Shown here piece by piece: positions 8,006 to 17,270 of a stretch of DNA of 50,504 nucleotides (position 1 is the first letter of the stretch; every line of letters starts with the position of its first letter). This stretch comes from Salibacterium aidingense DSM 18341 (GTDB taxonomy: Bacteria; Bacillota; Bacilli; Bacillales; Marinococcaceae): NCBI RefSeq assembly GCF_000429685.1, contig NZ_AUCI01000024.1:1-50504 (forward strand), given 5' to 3'. The notes under the pieces were generated by a model that worked only from the letters and a program-made list of their open reading frames with translations, had not been told where the DNA came from and ran no database searches. The translations under genes and the position numbers were made by a program.

Positions 8006-9909
8006 TCTGAAACCTCCTTTTTCTGTAAGTACCCTAAAAACTCTTCATACGTTTTTGCTTGTTTCACTTTTTGTGTGAATGTTTTCTGCTCCGATAACTG
8101 AAATAATTCCTTAAACAGAGCTTCTGCCTCCCCCGAAGATTCATACTCCACAGCAATAAAAAAGATCAGGGAAATGGTTTCTCCTTCCCATTCCACCGGA
8201 TGTTCCAATATCCCTATGGCAATAGCGGAAGTCTTAACATCCTCTGCATGACCATGCGGAATAGCTATTTCCGGGGAAATAGCCGTGCTTCCCATTTTTT
8301 CCCGTTCCAGGGCATGTCTGCAAAGAGATGGAAAAGCAAACCCTTTCTCTGCCAATTCCCCTGCCAGCTTTTCAATCGCCTGTTCTCTGGAATCGGCTGT
8401 GAAGGCCGGGAAAAACAAAGAGGGATCACAATATTGAGCAATCGCAGGCCAGCCATCTTCTTTATCGTTCATCCAATGTACAAGAGCTTCTTGATCCTCT
8501 TTTGAAAAGACAGGGGAGATTTGGAATACTCGTTCATCGTCGATGGTTACCGTTGACAGTATTAAATCCGGGTGGAAATGCTGCTCTTTGAGTTTCCAGT
8601 TATGAACAGAGGAGACTTCCGTTTCCCTTATGCCCGGGAACAGGTTATTGAACTTTTCTTTGATTAAATAGGCCGTACCCATCCCGGTTTCACAGACAAC
8701 TAACACTTTGCGCACGGGTTCGTTCATCTGACGGTGTCTCTCAATTGCCGATTGGAGGTGGATAGCCAAAAACCCAATTTCATCTTCCGGCACCTCTTTC
8801 AGCAAAGGTTCATCCACTGTCTGTGTCCAATGCCTTACCCATTCAAAGGAAGAAGCATATTCTTTTTTTGTTTCCGCCAGCATCGGATTATCCACTCTAA
8901 GCTGATAACGAAGCCGGTGCAGGGTGGTTTGAAAATGAAGCACCAGTGCTCTTTTAAAATCATCATCATAGGCCATATCCGAAGAAAAATCCGATGCTAC
9001 CGCTTCAATAAATTTTTCCATAATGGACACGGCGTCGTTATCGAGCAGTTTCCAGGAGTCCAAGGTTTCTTTTTCATTCATTCTTTCACGCTTACTTCCC
9101 AACAGGTGCAAAGCAAAATAATCTGCCTCCTGCGCCGGTATAGTTATCTGGAAAACCTCGGAAATCCCTTGGACAAATTGAACGGCCAGCTTATACTCCG
9201 GATGATCGTTTATTTTTTCGTGAATGTCCGTTGTCGTTTTCTCAATCATTTTTCCTAAACGGAGACGCTGAATAAATATCAAAGTATGATATAACAAATT
9301 ATTGCGGGCTCTATCGGTCAAAGGGAAACGAAGTGCTTGTTCCATTTTTATAAATTCCTGGAAAACGAGTTGAAAATCATAATCAAACGACGCGGGACGT
9401 TCCGTCTCTATGGAAAGATCCTTCATCATTCTACGAAGATTCCATTCATCTCCGCTTATCCGAACTCCTTTCGGCTTCCTCCGCTCCAGGTCCAGACCGT
9501 AATGCCGCAGCCACAGCTTTGCCTCGTCCAATAATTGAACAGCTTTGGAGCGGCTGACAAAATAGGTATTCATGATATCCTGTAACTGGATAAATTTACG
9601 GCGCCCGGATAATTCTAAAATCAATTCCCGTAAAGGTTCACTTAAGGTATGGGGTTTTGGCTCTAACGCCATTTTTATAATCTGGGCGGTTTTAATAGAC
9701 GTTCTGAGCTTGATTCCTTCGCTTGGTTTCCGTACAACTTCAGCGTCAAGCTGCCATTCTTCCAACACAGCAGCAATACGGTCCGCATCATTTCGCACCG
9801 TCCGGGAGGTCACTTGAAAATGTTCTCCAATGGATTGCGAGGTGTGAAACCCCTCGTGGTTCAATAGAAATAACAACAGTTCTGTCTGCCGGTGATTTAA
9901 CTGTTCCAC
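8002..9909 (-). CDS. PRD-domain transcriptional activator of the adjacent PTS (ManR/LicR type)
   Basis: A 635-aa PTS-controlled activator. Seen in order: N-terminal HTH (HTSQSIGEHFQVTSRTVRND, about 21-40), a second HTH-like region, PRD1 (about 170-280), PRD2 (about 290-395), an EIIB-Gat-like domain (RKVLVVCETGMGTAYLIKEK, near 405) and a C-terminal EIIA-2 domain with an intact AIPHGH histidine. The architecture is that of ManR, MtlR and LicR. It is the first gene of the three-gene unit and its stop overlaps the EIIBC start, so it probably activates its own operon when the substrate is present and EIIB is dephosphorylated. Confidence 0.88.
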   Translation of the reverse strand: MEQLNHRQTELLLFLLNHEGFHTSQSIGEHFQVTSRTVRNDADRIAAVLEEWQLDAEVVRKPSEGIKLRTSIKTAQIIKMALEPKPHTLSEPLRELILELSGRRKFIQLQDIMNTYFVSRSKAVQLLDEAKLWLRHYGLDLERRKPKGVRISGDEWNLRRMMKDLSIETERPASFDYDFQLVFQEFIKMEQALRFPLTDRARNNLLYHTLIFIQRLRLGKMIEKTTTDIHEKINDHPEYKLAVQFVQGISEVFQITIPAQEADYFALHLLGSKRERMNEKETLDSWKLLDNDAVSIMEKFIEAVASDFSSDMAYDDDFKRALVLHFQTTLHRLRYQLRVDNPMLAETKKEYASSFEWVRHWTQTVDEPLLKEVPEDEIGFLAIHLQSAIERHRQMNEPVRKVLVVCETGMGTAYLIKEKFNNLFPGIRETEVSSVHNWKLKEQHFHPDLILSTVTIDDERVFQISPVFSKEDQEALVHWMNDKEDGWPAIAQYCDPSLFFPAFTADSREQAIEKLAGELAEKGFAFPSLCRHALEREKMGSTAISPEIAIPHGHAEDVKTSAIAIGILEHPVEWEGETISLIFFIAVEYESSGEAEALFKELFQLSEQKTFTQKVKQAKTYEEFLGYLQKKEVSE

Positions 9910-10062
9910 CTCATCACCCCCTCTCTTCTGTAACCCCTTACACTATTATTGTATGATGAAAAAAATCCTATAACGTACATACCTTCTTCCGCAATATGTG
10001 GAAATGGACAGAGAATCGAAATACGAGGTTGAAGAGGATAAAATCAGAACGTCTATCATCGC

Positions 10063-10569
10063 TTACAAGAACAAGGTCATATACTCTTCATCCCAGTAAA
10101 CCCCATTGTGCTTCAAGGCTGCTTTTTCCACCCCGTAAGTCTGAAAACCAAAAGAGTGATAAAACGCTTTGGCTTCCTGATTGGAAGAGACAACGGCGAG
10201 CTGCAGCTGTTCCAAATCCCAGATACGAGCCTGAGCAAATACAGCCTGCATCAGAGCCCTTCCAACCCCGGAGCCGCGATATCTTTTTGTTACATACATG
10301 GCTTCAATATCTGCTTTATGCCTCATTTTCTGAATCGATTTTTTCCAAACCATGACCGTTCCCACCAGCTGATCCTCATAAAAACTTCCAAATGTAACTG
10401 CATCCCGGCAAAGGAGGCGCTGCTGAACTTTTCCCATAAAATCGCCATCTTTCACTTCTTCCTGGTAAGTGGAAGCAAAAGCTTCCGGGCTGTCTGCTAA
10501 AGCTTCTTTTCGTAACGAAGCACAGGAAGGGGCATCTTCCACTGTTAGTCTTCTTGTCTGGCCTGTCAT
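10063..10569 (-). CDS. GNAT-family N-acetyltransferase
   Basis: A 168-aa GCN5-related acetyltransferase that transfers acetyl from acetyl-CoA to an unknown amine. The acetyl-CoA-binding motif A is clear: IEAMYVTKRYRGSGVGRALM (R/Q-x-x-G-x-G/A pattern), followed by the C-terminal NQEAKAFYHSFGFQTYG motif B. The start at 10569 (MTGQTRRL) is chosen because GAAGGAG lies 7 bases upstream; a longer frame to 10596 lacks a ribosome site. It probably shares transcription with the GNAT gene just upstream. The substrate is unknown. Confidence 0.85.
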   Translation of the reverse strand: MTGQTRRLTVEDAPSCASLRKEALADSPEAFASTYQEEVKDGDFMGKVQQRLLCRDAVTFGSFYEDQLVGTVMVWKKSIQKMRHKADIEAMYVTKRYRGSGVGRALMQAVFAQARIWDLEQLQLAVVSSNQEAKAFYHSFGFQTYGVEKAALKHNGVYWDEEYMTLFL

Positions 10570-10615
10570 TCTTGAACTCCTTCTTTTTTCCACCATCGTT
10601 AAGAGGAGGAAATTG

Positions 10616-11065
10616 TCATATTTTCATAAAATGAGTTGCAAATGGGTAATCTGCGCTTTCCAGAAAGCCATGGGCCATGTAAAACCGGGAAGCTCGTTCC
10701 GTATCCGCGAATAAAACGAGCCACTCATAATAAGATTCGGCGTAACGAATCATTTCAGCAAGCAGTCTGGCGCCCACCCCATATTGGCGATAGTCCGCCG
10801 ATACATAAAAACGTCTGATTCTCCCCGTTTCTTCTATATCGGAATAGGAATCCTTGGTGATGCCGCCGACAGCAATTAATGTGCCATCTTCCAGGCATGC
10901 CCCAAAAAGCGCTTCGCCTTGTTCTCCGGACGTATTCTCCCCAATCGCATACTCCCGTTCTAATCGTGTCAAAAAGCGAAGGTCCTCTGCTCTGCTTTCA
11001 GCGCAGAGACGATCCCATTCCACCTTATCCATCGTATCAATACGTCTTATCGAAATACGGTCCAT
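10616..11065 (-). CDS. GNAT-family N-acetyltransferase
   Basis: A 149-aa acetyltransferase. Motif A reads RRFYVSADYRQYGVGARLLA, and the C-terminal helix and strand (ADTERASRFYMAHGFLESAD) match the GNAT fold. The start is ATG 11065 after a GGGGGG site; a TTG codon directly in front is possible. It lies 46 bases upstream of the other GNAT gene on the same strand. The two proteins share only the general fold, so this is not a recent duplication. Substrate unknown. Confidence 0.83.
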   Translation of the reverse strand: MDRISIRRIDTMDKVEWDRLCAESRAEDLRFLTRLEREYAIGENTSGEQGEALFGACLEDGTLIAVGGITKDSYSDIEETGRIRRFYVSADYRQYGVGARLLAEMIRYAESYYEWLVLFADTERASRFYMAHGFLESADYPFATHFMKI

Positions 11066-11200
11066 CAATACCCCCCCTTTTCGTCTGTTTCTTTATACCT
11101 CCTTCTATTTTCCTAAAAATGTTATTTCAGCTACATTTATAAAATAATTGATGATATCATTGAAAAAGTAATTATACCAAATTCAGGCAGGCGGTTGTAT

Positions 11201-12505
11201 ATGAAACAGGCACTTCTTTCACGGTCTTTGCTCCTCCTTCTATCTATGTTACTGCTTGCATCTATTTTTCTTTCCTTCCTTTTTGACGAATACCGTTTTT
11301 ATACCGGAATGGGAAGTGATGCAGCTATCGCACCTCAGGACAGCGGAATCGCTGTTTCTTATTATATAAACGGGAGTACCTATCTGTACACTGCCAACAT
11401 GGACGGCAGTCATGCGGCCCGGGTTACCAATGCTGCCAGTGCAGACGAGACCAACCCGGTTTTTTCTCCCGACGGGGAGGAATTGCTTTTTTTAGATGAA
11501 ACCAAGGAGCAGATCCATTCTTTATTTACGGTCCGGCTTGGAGAATCGGAACCACAACGTTTAACCGGGGACGACCTCCATATCCGGGATGCTGTTTTTT
11601 CCCCGAACGGTACGACGATATATGCCATTGGAATTCCAACGGAAGATTGGATGGCTGAAGACAGCACATCAGCGGGCAGTTTTGATATTTATGCGATAGA
11701 ACGCGGGTCTGGGGAAACAGAGAAAATAACAAACAATGATTACTTTATCATGAGCCACTTATCCATTTCTCCGCAGGGAGAATATCTGCTTTTCAATATC
11801 ACCGAGGAAAATAAGGAAGAAATACGTACTTATCCTTTATCGGAGACGAGTGATATTCCCGCCTCCTATAAACAATTTCCAACCGGAATCTATGGAGCGG
11901 TCCTTGCTCCGGATGGACAGCAGGTGGCTTACAGTGCCATATCAAACACTGCCGCAGCGGAGAAGACAAATCAATATGATCTTTTTCTGTTTAATAATGA
12001 AACGGGGCAGAGTGAACGATTAACCGCGGACAGCAGTAATATAGAATCCCCGTCTTTCTATCATAAATCCAACCAAGTGATGTATGTAGAAGATGAAAAC
12101 TGGCCCGACCAGCCGGAGTCCTATAAACTTCGTTCCATGGATCTTGCCGATAAAGAAGCCACCACGATTGAGCTCGATGTTCCCAATCATTCTCAGCAGA
12201 GATGGCTTAGCTCGACGGCGCTCTTTCTCATGAATCCTACTACGACGCTCATCCTGTATGCGCTGCTTGGAGGTTTCGCAGCATTCAAACTGCGGCGCTT
12301 TCCGAAAGCCATTTTCCTGCCGGCGTGTGGAAGCGCCCTGTTAAGTGGTGCTGCGTATGGCATGAACTATTTTTATCCATGGACCTATCAGGATATTGTT
12401 ATTGCCCTTGGCCCACCGGCTTTCAGTCTCCTTCTCTGTGCTGGACTCTTTTGGTTGTTAGGATTTAGCTTACGAAAACTGCCTAATAAGAAAAATCGTG
12501 GTTAA
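11201..12505 (+). CDS. Membrane-anchored TolB-like (PD40) beta-propeller protein with C-terminal membrane helices
   Basis: A 434-aa protein with no assigned reaction. An N-terminal hydrophobic segment (about 5-30) anchors or exports it. Then come PD40/WD40-like blades marked by FSPDGEELLF, FSPNGTTIYA, ISPQGEYLLF and LAPDGQQVAY, as in TolB and DPP-IV propellers. Three hydrophobic segments end the protein (NPTTTLILYALLGGFAAF; AIFLPACGSALLSGAAYGMN; LGPPAFSLLLCAGLFWLLGF). The propeller would face outside if the first helix spans the membrane. ATG 11201 is preferred; TTG at 11195 would add two residues. It stands alone, divergent from the GNAT genes. The family is recognised, but the function is not. 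Confidence 0.7.
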   Translation: MKQALLSRSLLLLLSMLLLASIFLSFLFDEYRFYTGMGSDAAIAPQDSGIAVSYYINGSTYLYTANMDGSHAARVTNAASADETNPVFSPDGEELLFLDETKEQIHSLFTVRLGESEPQRLTGDDLHIRDAVFSPNGTTIYAIGIPTEDWMAEDSTSAGSFDIYAIERGSGETEKITNNDYFIMSHLSISPQGEYLLFNITEENKEEIRTYPLSETSDIPASYKQFPTGIYGAVLAPDGQQVAYSAISNTAAAEKTNQYDLFLFNNETGQSERLTADSSNIESPSFYHKSNQVMYVEDENWPDQPESYKLRSMDLADKEATTIELDVPNHSQQRWLSSTALFLMNPTTTLILYALLGGFAAFKLRRFPKAIFLPACGSALLSGAAYGMNYFYPWTYQDIVIALGPPAFSLLLCAGLFWLLGFSLRKLPNKKNRG

Positions 12506-12805
12506 GACGATAGACCGTGCAGGGATAGGATAGTAGGGGAGGACAGTACAGCATCATTATTTGGAGCTAATGTGTTCCATGCAAAGGTTGGAGAACAGTA
12601 AGATTTCATGTTTATCTTTTAGTGTCTTCCAGGAGTATTTGGAGTACACTCCATCTCCTTATCGTTTTTCTAGCAAGCTCAAAAGCCACTTTGGAGAAGA
12701 ATAAGAGCTGAAATTCGTTTGTTCCAGTTCTCCATAGCTGCCGCCTCCCTTCTTATGTGCCTTCGAGCGTTCGGGGGCTGGATACTTTTTGAACTTAGAA
12801 CAGTA
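12506..12805. other. Intergenic stretch with no recognised gene
   Basis: Three hundred bases between the TolB-like gene and the lutR terminator. There is an imperfect hairpin around 12630-12658 (GGAG/CTCC repeats) that may terminate the TolB-like gene, but no T-run follows it. No open frame with a ribosome site was found. Confidence 0.4.
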
Positions 12806-12841
12806 AAAAGCCGAGGCAACTTTCTTTTGACTCGGCTTTTC
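12806..12841 (-). terminator. Terminator of lutR
   Basis: Arms AAAAGCCGAG (12806-12815) and CTCGGCTTTT (12831-12840) pair perfectly. On the minus strand the stem is followed by a T run, just past the lutR stop. Confidence 0.85.
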
Positions 12842-12851
12842 CAGTGTAGTT

Positions 12852-13562
12852 TCAGCTTAGACTCTTTATTAATGTTTGCTCCACATTAGCCAAATGATCG
12901 AGCATGGACGTCCGGGCAGCAGAAGGATCACGATCGGCAATGGCCTGGTAAATATTCTCGTGTTCTTCGTACAGCCGCTGCAGGGTTCTTTTTTCCGAGA
13001 ACAGCCATACCCGGCGGCTTTCAAACATTGTTTTTCGCAGCGTATCAGAGAGCTGATCCATCATATCAACCATCAGGGTGTTACAGGATGCTTCTGCAAC
13101 GGCCATATGGAAAGCAACGTCTGCCGCTTCGCCGACATTATCTTCCCCGGAAGCAATTCCCATTTCCTCCAATGCCTTTTTCATCTCTGCCAGTTGGGCT
13201 GTAGTATGCTTTTCCGCCGCCAGCTCCGCGGCCCCGACTTCCATGATTTTTCTGATTTCAAATAGCTCCAGCATTTCTTTTTTTGATATAATTCGTTCTG
13301 GTTTCATCGGGTCCAGTACTTCAGAGAAATCGTAATTATTCACAAACGTTCCTTCCCCCTGCTTTATCGTAACGATACCCACTGCCCGGAGTGCACTGAG
13401 CGCTTCGCGGACAGCGGAGCGGCTGACCTGAAACTGGTCGGAAAGGGAGACGACGGAATCCAGTTTATCTCCCGGCTGAATGTCTCCTTTTTTAATCATC
13501 TCTTCAATTTGTTCACGTACAATTTCAGAGATTTTCTTTGTTTCGATTTGTTTATACGTCAT
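12852..13562 (-). CDS. lutR: FadR-subfamily GntR regulator, probable LutR
   Basis: A 236-aa repressor. The N-terminal winged helix (SVVSLSDQFQVSRSAVREAL, about 40-60) is typical GntR. The C-terminal helical FCD ligand domain (about 90-225) contains LFEIRKIMEVGAAELAAE and HMAVAEASCN, with the conserved Asp/His metal-binding positions of lactate/glucuronate sensors. It lies directly downstream of lutC on the same strand with its own TGTTATAAT extended -10. In Bacillus subtilis the equivalent LutR represses lutABC, and the lutA upstream region here carries a palindrome that could be its operator. Lactate as inducer is by analogy. Confidence 0.82.
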   Translation of the reverse strand: MTYKQIETKKISEIVREQIEEMIKKGDIQPGDKLDSVVSLSDQFQVSRSAVREALSALRAVGIVTIKQGEGTFVNNYDFSEVLDPMKPERIISKKEMLELFEIRKIMEVGAAELAAEKHTTAQLAEMKKALEEMGIASGEDNVGEAADVAFHMAVAEASCNTLMVDMMDQLSDTLRKTMFESRRVWLFSEKRTLQRLYEEHENIYQAIADRDPSAARTSMLDHLANVEQTLIKSLS

Positions 13563-13584
13563 ACGGCGTTCTCCTTCATGACCT

Positions 13585-13600
13585 ATTGGGATTCATTATA
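13585..13600 (-). promoter_or_regulatory. Extended -10 promoter of lutR
   Basis: The minus strand reads TGTTATAATG upstream of lutR, an extended TGn-TATAAT box; the -35 is weak. It would let lutR be expressed apart from lutABC. Confidence 0.5.
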
Positions 13601-13620
13601 ACACAGGCTTGCCGCAGGCA

Positions 13621-14325
13621 TTATCGGTCATCAAATAAAATGTACGTAGCACGTATCGGCCCGTGCACCCCCACCACCAGGTCCAGTTCAATATCCGCAC
13701 TGTTGCTTGGCCCGGAGATAAAGTTAATACAGGAAGGAACGCGGCGCCCTGCTTCTGCTTCTTTATGAATGCTCCTGGTCACCTGGCTCATTCTTGGAAC
13801 TATTGTACTCAGCGGAATTAATCCGATGTAATAGGTAGGCAGAAGACTGACCGACTGACCTTTGCCAACCCCGTTCATCAGTACTACAGTACCGGATTCT
13901 GCCAAGGTGTAATCCGCAAATGTGATGCCGAGGTCTGCCTGTTCCGAAATGCGGATGTTTTCCCGTCCGGGAGCTTCTCCCCAGATGTCAACGTCTTCCC
14001 GAACAAGGAAGGAATCCAATCCAAAAGCTGAAAAACGCGGGTCGTCCCAGACTACAGCCTTTTCTGCCCCGTATTTTTTTAGGACCGAATCGATAACAAT
14101 TGGCAGCTTCTCCATTGTGGTTTCTTCCACGTCCGTATGGATAACCTCACATTGTTTCTTTAATACATCTACCAGTTGGTCCGTGGAGTAGTCCGCCATC
14201 ACGTCCCATTGTGGCTGTGTCTCATATATCGGCCGGGTTACACCGGACCGCTTCCGCTCTCTCCCCAGTTTGGCGGCAATGTTGTTTAAAAAGGCTTCAC
14301 GATTGTACATGGTTCCTTTTGTCAT
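13621..14325 (-). CDS. lutC: Lactate utilization protein LutC
   Basis: Third subunit of the LutABC L-lactate oxidation system. The 234-aa protein belongs to the LUD family. Recognisable parts are [20 protein letters not shown] and the C-terminal [19 protein letters not shown]. Its ATG overlaps the lutB stop (14325-14322, ATGA), and GGGGAG lies 6 bases upstream. LutC is needed for growth on lactate in B. subtilis, though its chemical role is less clear than that of LutA and LutB. Confidence 0.95.
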   Translation of the reverse strand: MTKGTMYNREAFLNNIAAKLGRERKRSGVTRPIYETQPQWDVMADYSTDQLVDVLKKQCEVIHTDVEETTMEKLPIVIDSVLKKYGAEKAVVWDDPRFSAFGLDSFLVREDVDIWGEAPGRENIRISEQADLGITFADYTLAESGTVVLMNGVGKGQSVSLLPTYYIGLIPLSTIVPRMSQVTRSIHKEAEAGRRVPSCINFISGPSNSADIELDLVVGVHGPIRATYILFDDR

Positions 14326-15755
14326 GACGAGCTCCCCTTTTTGCTGCGGTTTTTAAACCAGTCTCTAAACCTTTCTTTTTCCGGTGCGGGAAAGCTGCGG
14401 ATTTCTGTCCAGCCGCTCATCATACCCGGTCCCTTTTCAATAGCTCCCTCTTTTGTTAGAGGAGAAAGCATATAAGGAGCTGTTTTCGTTGCCATCTGAA
14501 ACAACCCGGGAGAACTGGCGGCAAGCCCGAATCCTTTCATGGCATAGGCCTCCCCGAGAGACGTTTTCTTTTCTTCTTCCGCAATAATTTTCCGGTGCTC
14601 AATTAAATGTTCATGAAGCGGTATTTTGACAGGGCAGGCATCCGTACAGGCTGCGCATAAGCTGGAGGCGTATGGGAGATCCTTATGATCTTCATACCCT
14701 TCCAGAAGCGGAGTGAGGACCGCCCCGATCGGACCTGGATAAATTGATCCGTAAGAATGCCCTCCCACGTGCCGGTATACCGGACACACATTGATACAGG
14801 CCGCACAGCGGATACAGTGCAGAGCGGATTGAAAAGCTGTTCCCAGTATGTTGGATCGCCCATTATCAAGGACGACAAGGTGGAACTCTTCCGGACCATC
14901 CAGATCATCTTCTCCCCTGGGTCCCGTCAACCCGGTCACATAGCTTGTAAGCTTCTGGCCTACCGCGCTGCGGCACAGCATACTGACCATGATATCAAGT
15001 TCTTCCCACGTTGGTACAATCCGCTCCATCCCCATCACAGAGATCTGGGTTTTTGGTATGGTGGTTGCCAGCCGCGCATTCCCTTCATTAGTTACCAGCG
15101 CGACACTCCCTGATTCAGCCACGGCAAAGTTGCACCCGGTAATTCCAATATCAGCTTCCAGAAATTCCTCCCGCAGCTGCTCTCGTGCAAACTGTGTCAA
15201 TTCTTCCGGTTTCGAGGATTTATCGTATCCTTTTAGCCGTTCAAAGGTGTCCCGAATTTGTTCCTTATTTTTGTGCAGAGCTGGAGCCACAATGTGTGAA
15301 GGGGGGTCATGGTCGTCAACCTGCAGAATGTATTCCCCCAGATCCGATTCCACTACTTCGATTCCTATTTCCTCGAGGGCCTCATTCATACTTGTTTCTT
15401 CCGTAACCATTGATTTGGACTTAATAATTTTTTTAGCTTCTTTTTCAGCTGCTACCTTTTTCACATATTGATTGGCTTCTTCGGGGGTCTGGGCAAAGTA
15501 TATATGCCCTCCGTTTTTCACGACATTATCGCTCAGCTGCTCCAAATAATAATCAAGATTTTCAAGTGTATGGGAACGAATTTGCTCGGATAACGTGCGC
15601 CACTCCTCCCAGTGCCCCAAGTCGTTTTCTGCTTTGGATTTGTTTGTATACAGCCGCTCCTGCGCAGACCGGACTGTTTCTCTCATGTAGGAATCATCCA
15701 GTCCTGTCTGGACACGCTCATTAAATGTTTGTTCCGGCGCGATTTTCATCGGCAT
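14322..15755 (-). CDS. lutB: Iron-sulfur lactate utilization protein LutB
   Basis: Electron-transfer subunit of lactate oxidation to pyruvate. The 477-aa protein has an N-terminal LUD domain (with [20 protein letters not shown] near 200) and two 4Fe-4S clusters near 310-370: [20 protein letters not shown] and [20 protein letters not shown]. Length is normal. GGAGGAG precedes ATG 15755, inside the 3' end of lutA, so the genes overlap by 35 bases. The order is lutA-lutB-lutC. Confidence 0.95.
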   Translation of the reverse strand: MPMKIAPEQTFNERVQTGLDDSYMRETVRSAQERLYTNKSKAENDLGHWEEWRTLSEQIRSHTLENLDYYLEQLSDNVVKNGGHIYFAQTPEEANQYVKKVAAEKEAKKIIKSKSMVTEETSMNEALEEIGIEVVESDLGEYILQVDDHDPPSHIVAPALHKNKEQIRDTFERLKGYDKSSKPEELTQFAREQLREEFLEADIGITGCNFAVAESGSVALVTNEGNARLATTIPKTQISVMGMERIVPTWEELDIMVSMLCRSAVGQKLTSYVTGLTGPRGEDDLDGPEEFHLVVLDNGRSNILGTAFQSALHCIRCAACINVCPVYRHVGGHSYGSIYPGPIGAVLTPLLEGYEDHKDLPYASSLCAACTDACPVKIPLHEHLIEHRKIIAEEEKKTSLGEAYAMKGFGLAASSPGLFQMATKTAPYMLSPLTKEGAIEKGPGMMSGWTEIRSFPAPEKERFRDWFKNRSKKGSSS

Positions 15756-16494
15756 AGTCTTCTCCTCCTTCCTGTATTTCTCTGTGGTTTAATACTTGTG
15801 CGATATGCATCACTTTCACCTTTTTATTCCGGCGGTTCATCCGGCCCCCGATATTCATGAGACAGCCGCTGTCTGCCCCGATTAAGATTTCTGCTTCCGT
15901 CTCTTCTACGTGATCGACTTTTTCATCGACCATCTGCTCGGAAATCGGCGTCATTTTCACCGAAAACGTCCCACCGAATCCGCAGCAATCCTGTCTATTC
16001 GGCAAGTCTCTTAAATCAAGACCTGTCACATTCTCCAGCAGCTTATAGGGGGCTTCTTTTTCCCCAAGAAGGCGCATCATGTGGCAGGAAGAGTGGTACG
16101 TGGCTCTGGCATGCAATACTGCCCCTGTATCTGTAACTCCCAGTTCTCGGTACAAAAACTGCGTAAGCTCATAGGTTTTTCCTGCCAGTTCTTCTGCACG
16201 TTTTCTCCATTTCGGTTCCTCTTCCAGCAGACCGGGATATTCTTTCAGCATCCCCGCACAGGATCCGGATGGGGTCACTACTGCTTCCGCCTCCTCGAAC
16301 GTCTTAATCATATGCTTTGCGACTTTTTTTGTATCGGAATGATAACCGCTGTTAAATGCCGGCTGTCCGCAGCATGTCTGCTCTTCCGGAAAATCCACTT
16401 CACAGCCGTGTCTTTCCAGCAGTTCTACCATGTCTTTGCCTACGCCGGGATAAAACATATCCCCGAGACATGTGATAAATAAGGATACTTTCAT
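15721..16494 (-). CDS. lutA: Lactate utilization protein LutA (CCG-domain Fe-S protein)
   Basis: First gene of the lactate operon. The 257-aa protein has two CCG (cysteine-rich) domains: [20 protein letters not shown], then [16 protein letters not shown], and in the second half [15 protein letters not shown] and [14 protein letters not shown]. These bind a 4Fe-4S cluster, as in heterodisulfide reductase and GlpC. It acts with LutB and LutC. The upstream region holds a palindrome and a cre box (separate entries). Confidence 0.95.
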   Translation of the reverse strand: MKVSLFITCLGDMFYPGVGKDMVELLERHGCEVDFPEEQTCCGQPAFNSGYHSDTKKVAKHMIKTFEEAEAVVTPSGSCAGMLKEYPGLLEEEPKWRKRAEELAGKTYELTQFLYRELGVTDTGAVLHARATYHSSCHMMRLLGEKEAPYKLLENVTGLDLRDLPNRQDCCGFGGTFSVKMTPISEQMVDEKVDHVEETEAEILIGADSGCLMNIGGRMNRRNKKVKVMHIAQVLNHREIQEGGEDYADENRAGTNI

Positions 16495-16530
16495 CGGTTG
16501 TCAGGCCTCCCATGTTTCGTTAAAGATATG

Positions 16531-16543
16531 GTCATCTGATGAC
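16531..16543. promoter_or_regulatory. Candidate LutR operator upstream of lutA
   Basis: GTCATCTGATGAC is a perfect 13-bp palindrome placed between the probable lutA promoter and the lutA start. Short palindromes of this size are usual for FadR-type GntR repressors, and lutR is linked. Assignment is by position and symmetry only. Confidence 0.55.
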
Positions 16544-16570
16544 TTATGTTATGATAAGACTACCAAACTT

Positions 16571-16584
16571 TGTTACCGTTTACA
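16571..16584 (-). promoter_or_regulatory. CcpA cre box in the lutABC promoter
   Basis: The minus strand reads TGTAAACGGTAACA, matching the consensus TGWAANCGNTNWCA at 14 of 14 positions. It overlaps a TTGTAA-N17-TAGTCT promoter candidate for lutA, so CcpA binding would block polymerase in the presence of glucose. Confidence 0.8.
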
Positions 16585-16605
16585 ATACGAATTACATTTA
16601 TACAT

Positions 16606-17040
16606 CTATAAATTCCAGTCCATTTTCCATTGTTCCGGGATGTGAATACCTGCCTGTTGAAAGGCGATATAATACTGGCCCTGATGGATTCCTTCATGCT
16701 GGATAGCTGTATGCAGAAGCTCCTCCGGGGCAATATAATCCTGATACATTCTAATTTCAGAAAGATGCGTATTTTCAAAAGATTGAGCCATCTCCTCTGT
16801 GCTCCGGCGAAGTTCCTGATGCAGATTAGCTTCATCTGCCACAAGGTAGCCGGGAAACTCAACTTTTCCTGTGACAAACGCGCTGCTGTACACACCCCGC
16901 ACGCGGATGATATGCCTGAAGAGCTGGCGCACCGTCCCGACTTCATCAATCAGCGGTTTATCCCATAATGGTTCCGGCAGTTCTTCCGCCAGCTGATTGG
17001 TCATATCTGCCGCATAAGTAAATCCATCACTTTTCATCAT
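16606..17040 (-). CDS. DinB-family protein
   Basis: A 144-aa four-helix-bundle protein of the DinB/YfiT superfamily, putative metal-dependent enzymes of mostly unknown or thiol-transfer function. Seen: a histidine in the RQLFRHIIRVRGVY helix and the C-terminal motif IQHEGIHQGQYYIAF with two histidines, the usual metal ligands. Either of two adjacent ATGs (17040 or 17037) could be the start. It is monocistronic. The region upstream has a 9-bp direct repeat, CAGCGTTTT, and AT-rich inverted repeats that could be regulatory. No role can be assigned. Confidence 0.75.
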   Translation of the reverse strand: MMKSDGFTYAADMTNQLAEELPEPLWDKPLIDEVGTVRQLFRHIIRVRGVYSSAFVTGKVEFPGYLVADEANLHQELRRSTEEMAQSFENTHLSEIRMYQDYIAPEELLHTAIQHEGIHQGQYYIAFQQAGIHIPEQWKMDWNL

Positions 17041-17202
17041 TACTCACATCCTTTCCTACTTTTTCTGCATAGATAGAAAAATTCCTTTAAAAACGCTGAA
17101 TATTGTTTTGAATATTATCATATCAAAACGCTGTATTTTTCTATTTCTTTGTTATGGAAGATCCCCCTTGGTCCGCTTTCAAAAAAACTTACATACGCAC
17201 GT

Positions 17203-17237
17203 GTACGGTCACTATAGACGCGTCTTAGTGACCGTAC
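17203..17237. repeat. 35-bp near-perfect palindrome
   Basis: Arms GTACGGTCACTA (17203-17214) and TAGTGACCGTAC (17226-17237) are exact reverse complements. The centre AGACGCGTCT (17216-17225) is itself a perfect palindrome. Only one base, T17215, is unpaired in the 35. It lies between the 3' end of an iclR gene and dinB. There is no T-run directly after the stem on either strand, so it is not a typical terminator. Confidence 0.8.
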
Positions 17238-17270
17238 CAGCGAAGCTCTATTACAGCAGATTCTGGCTTG

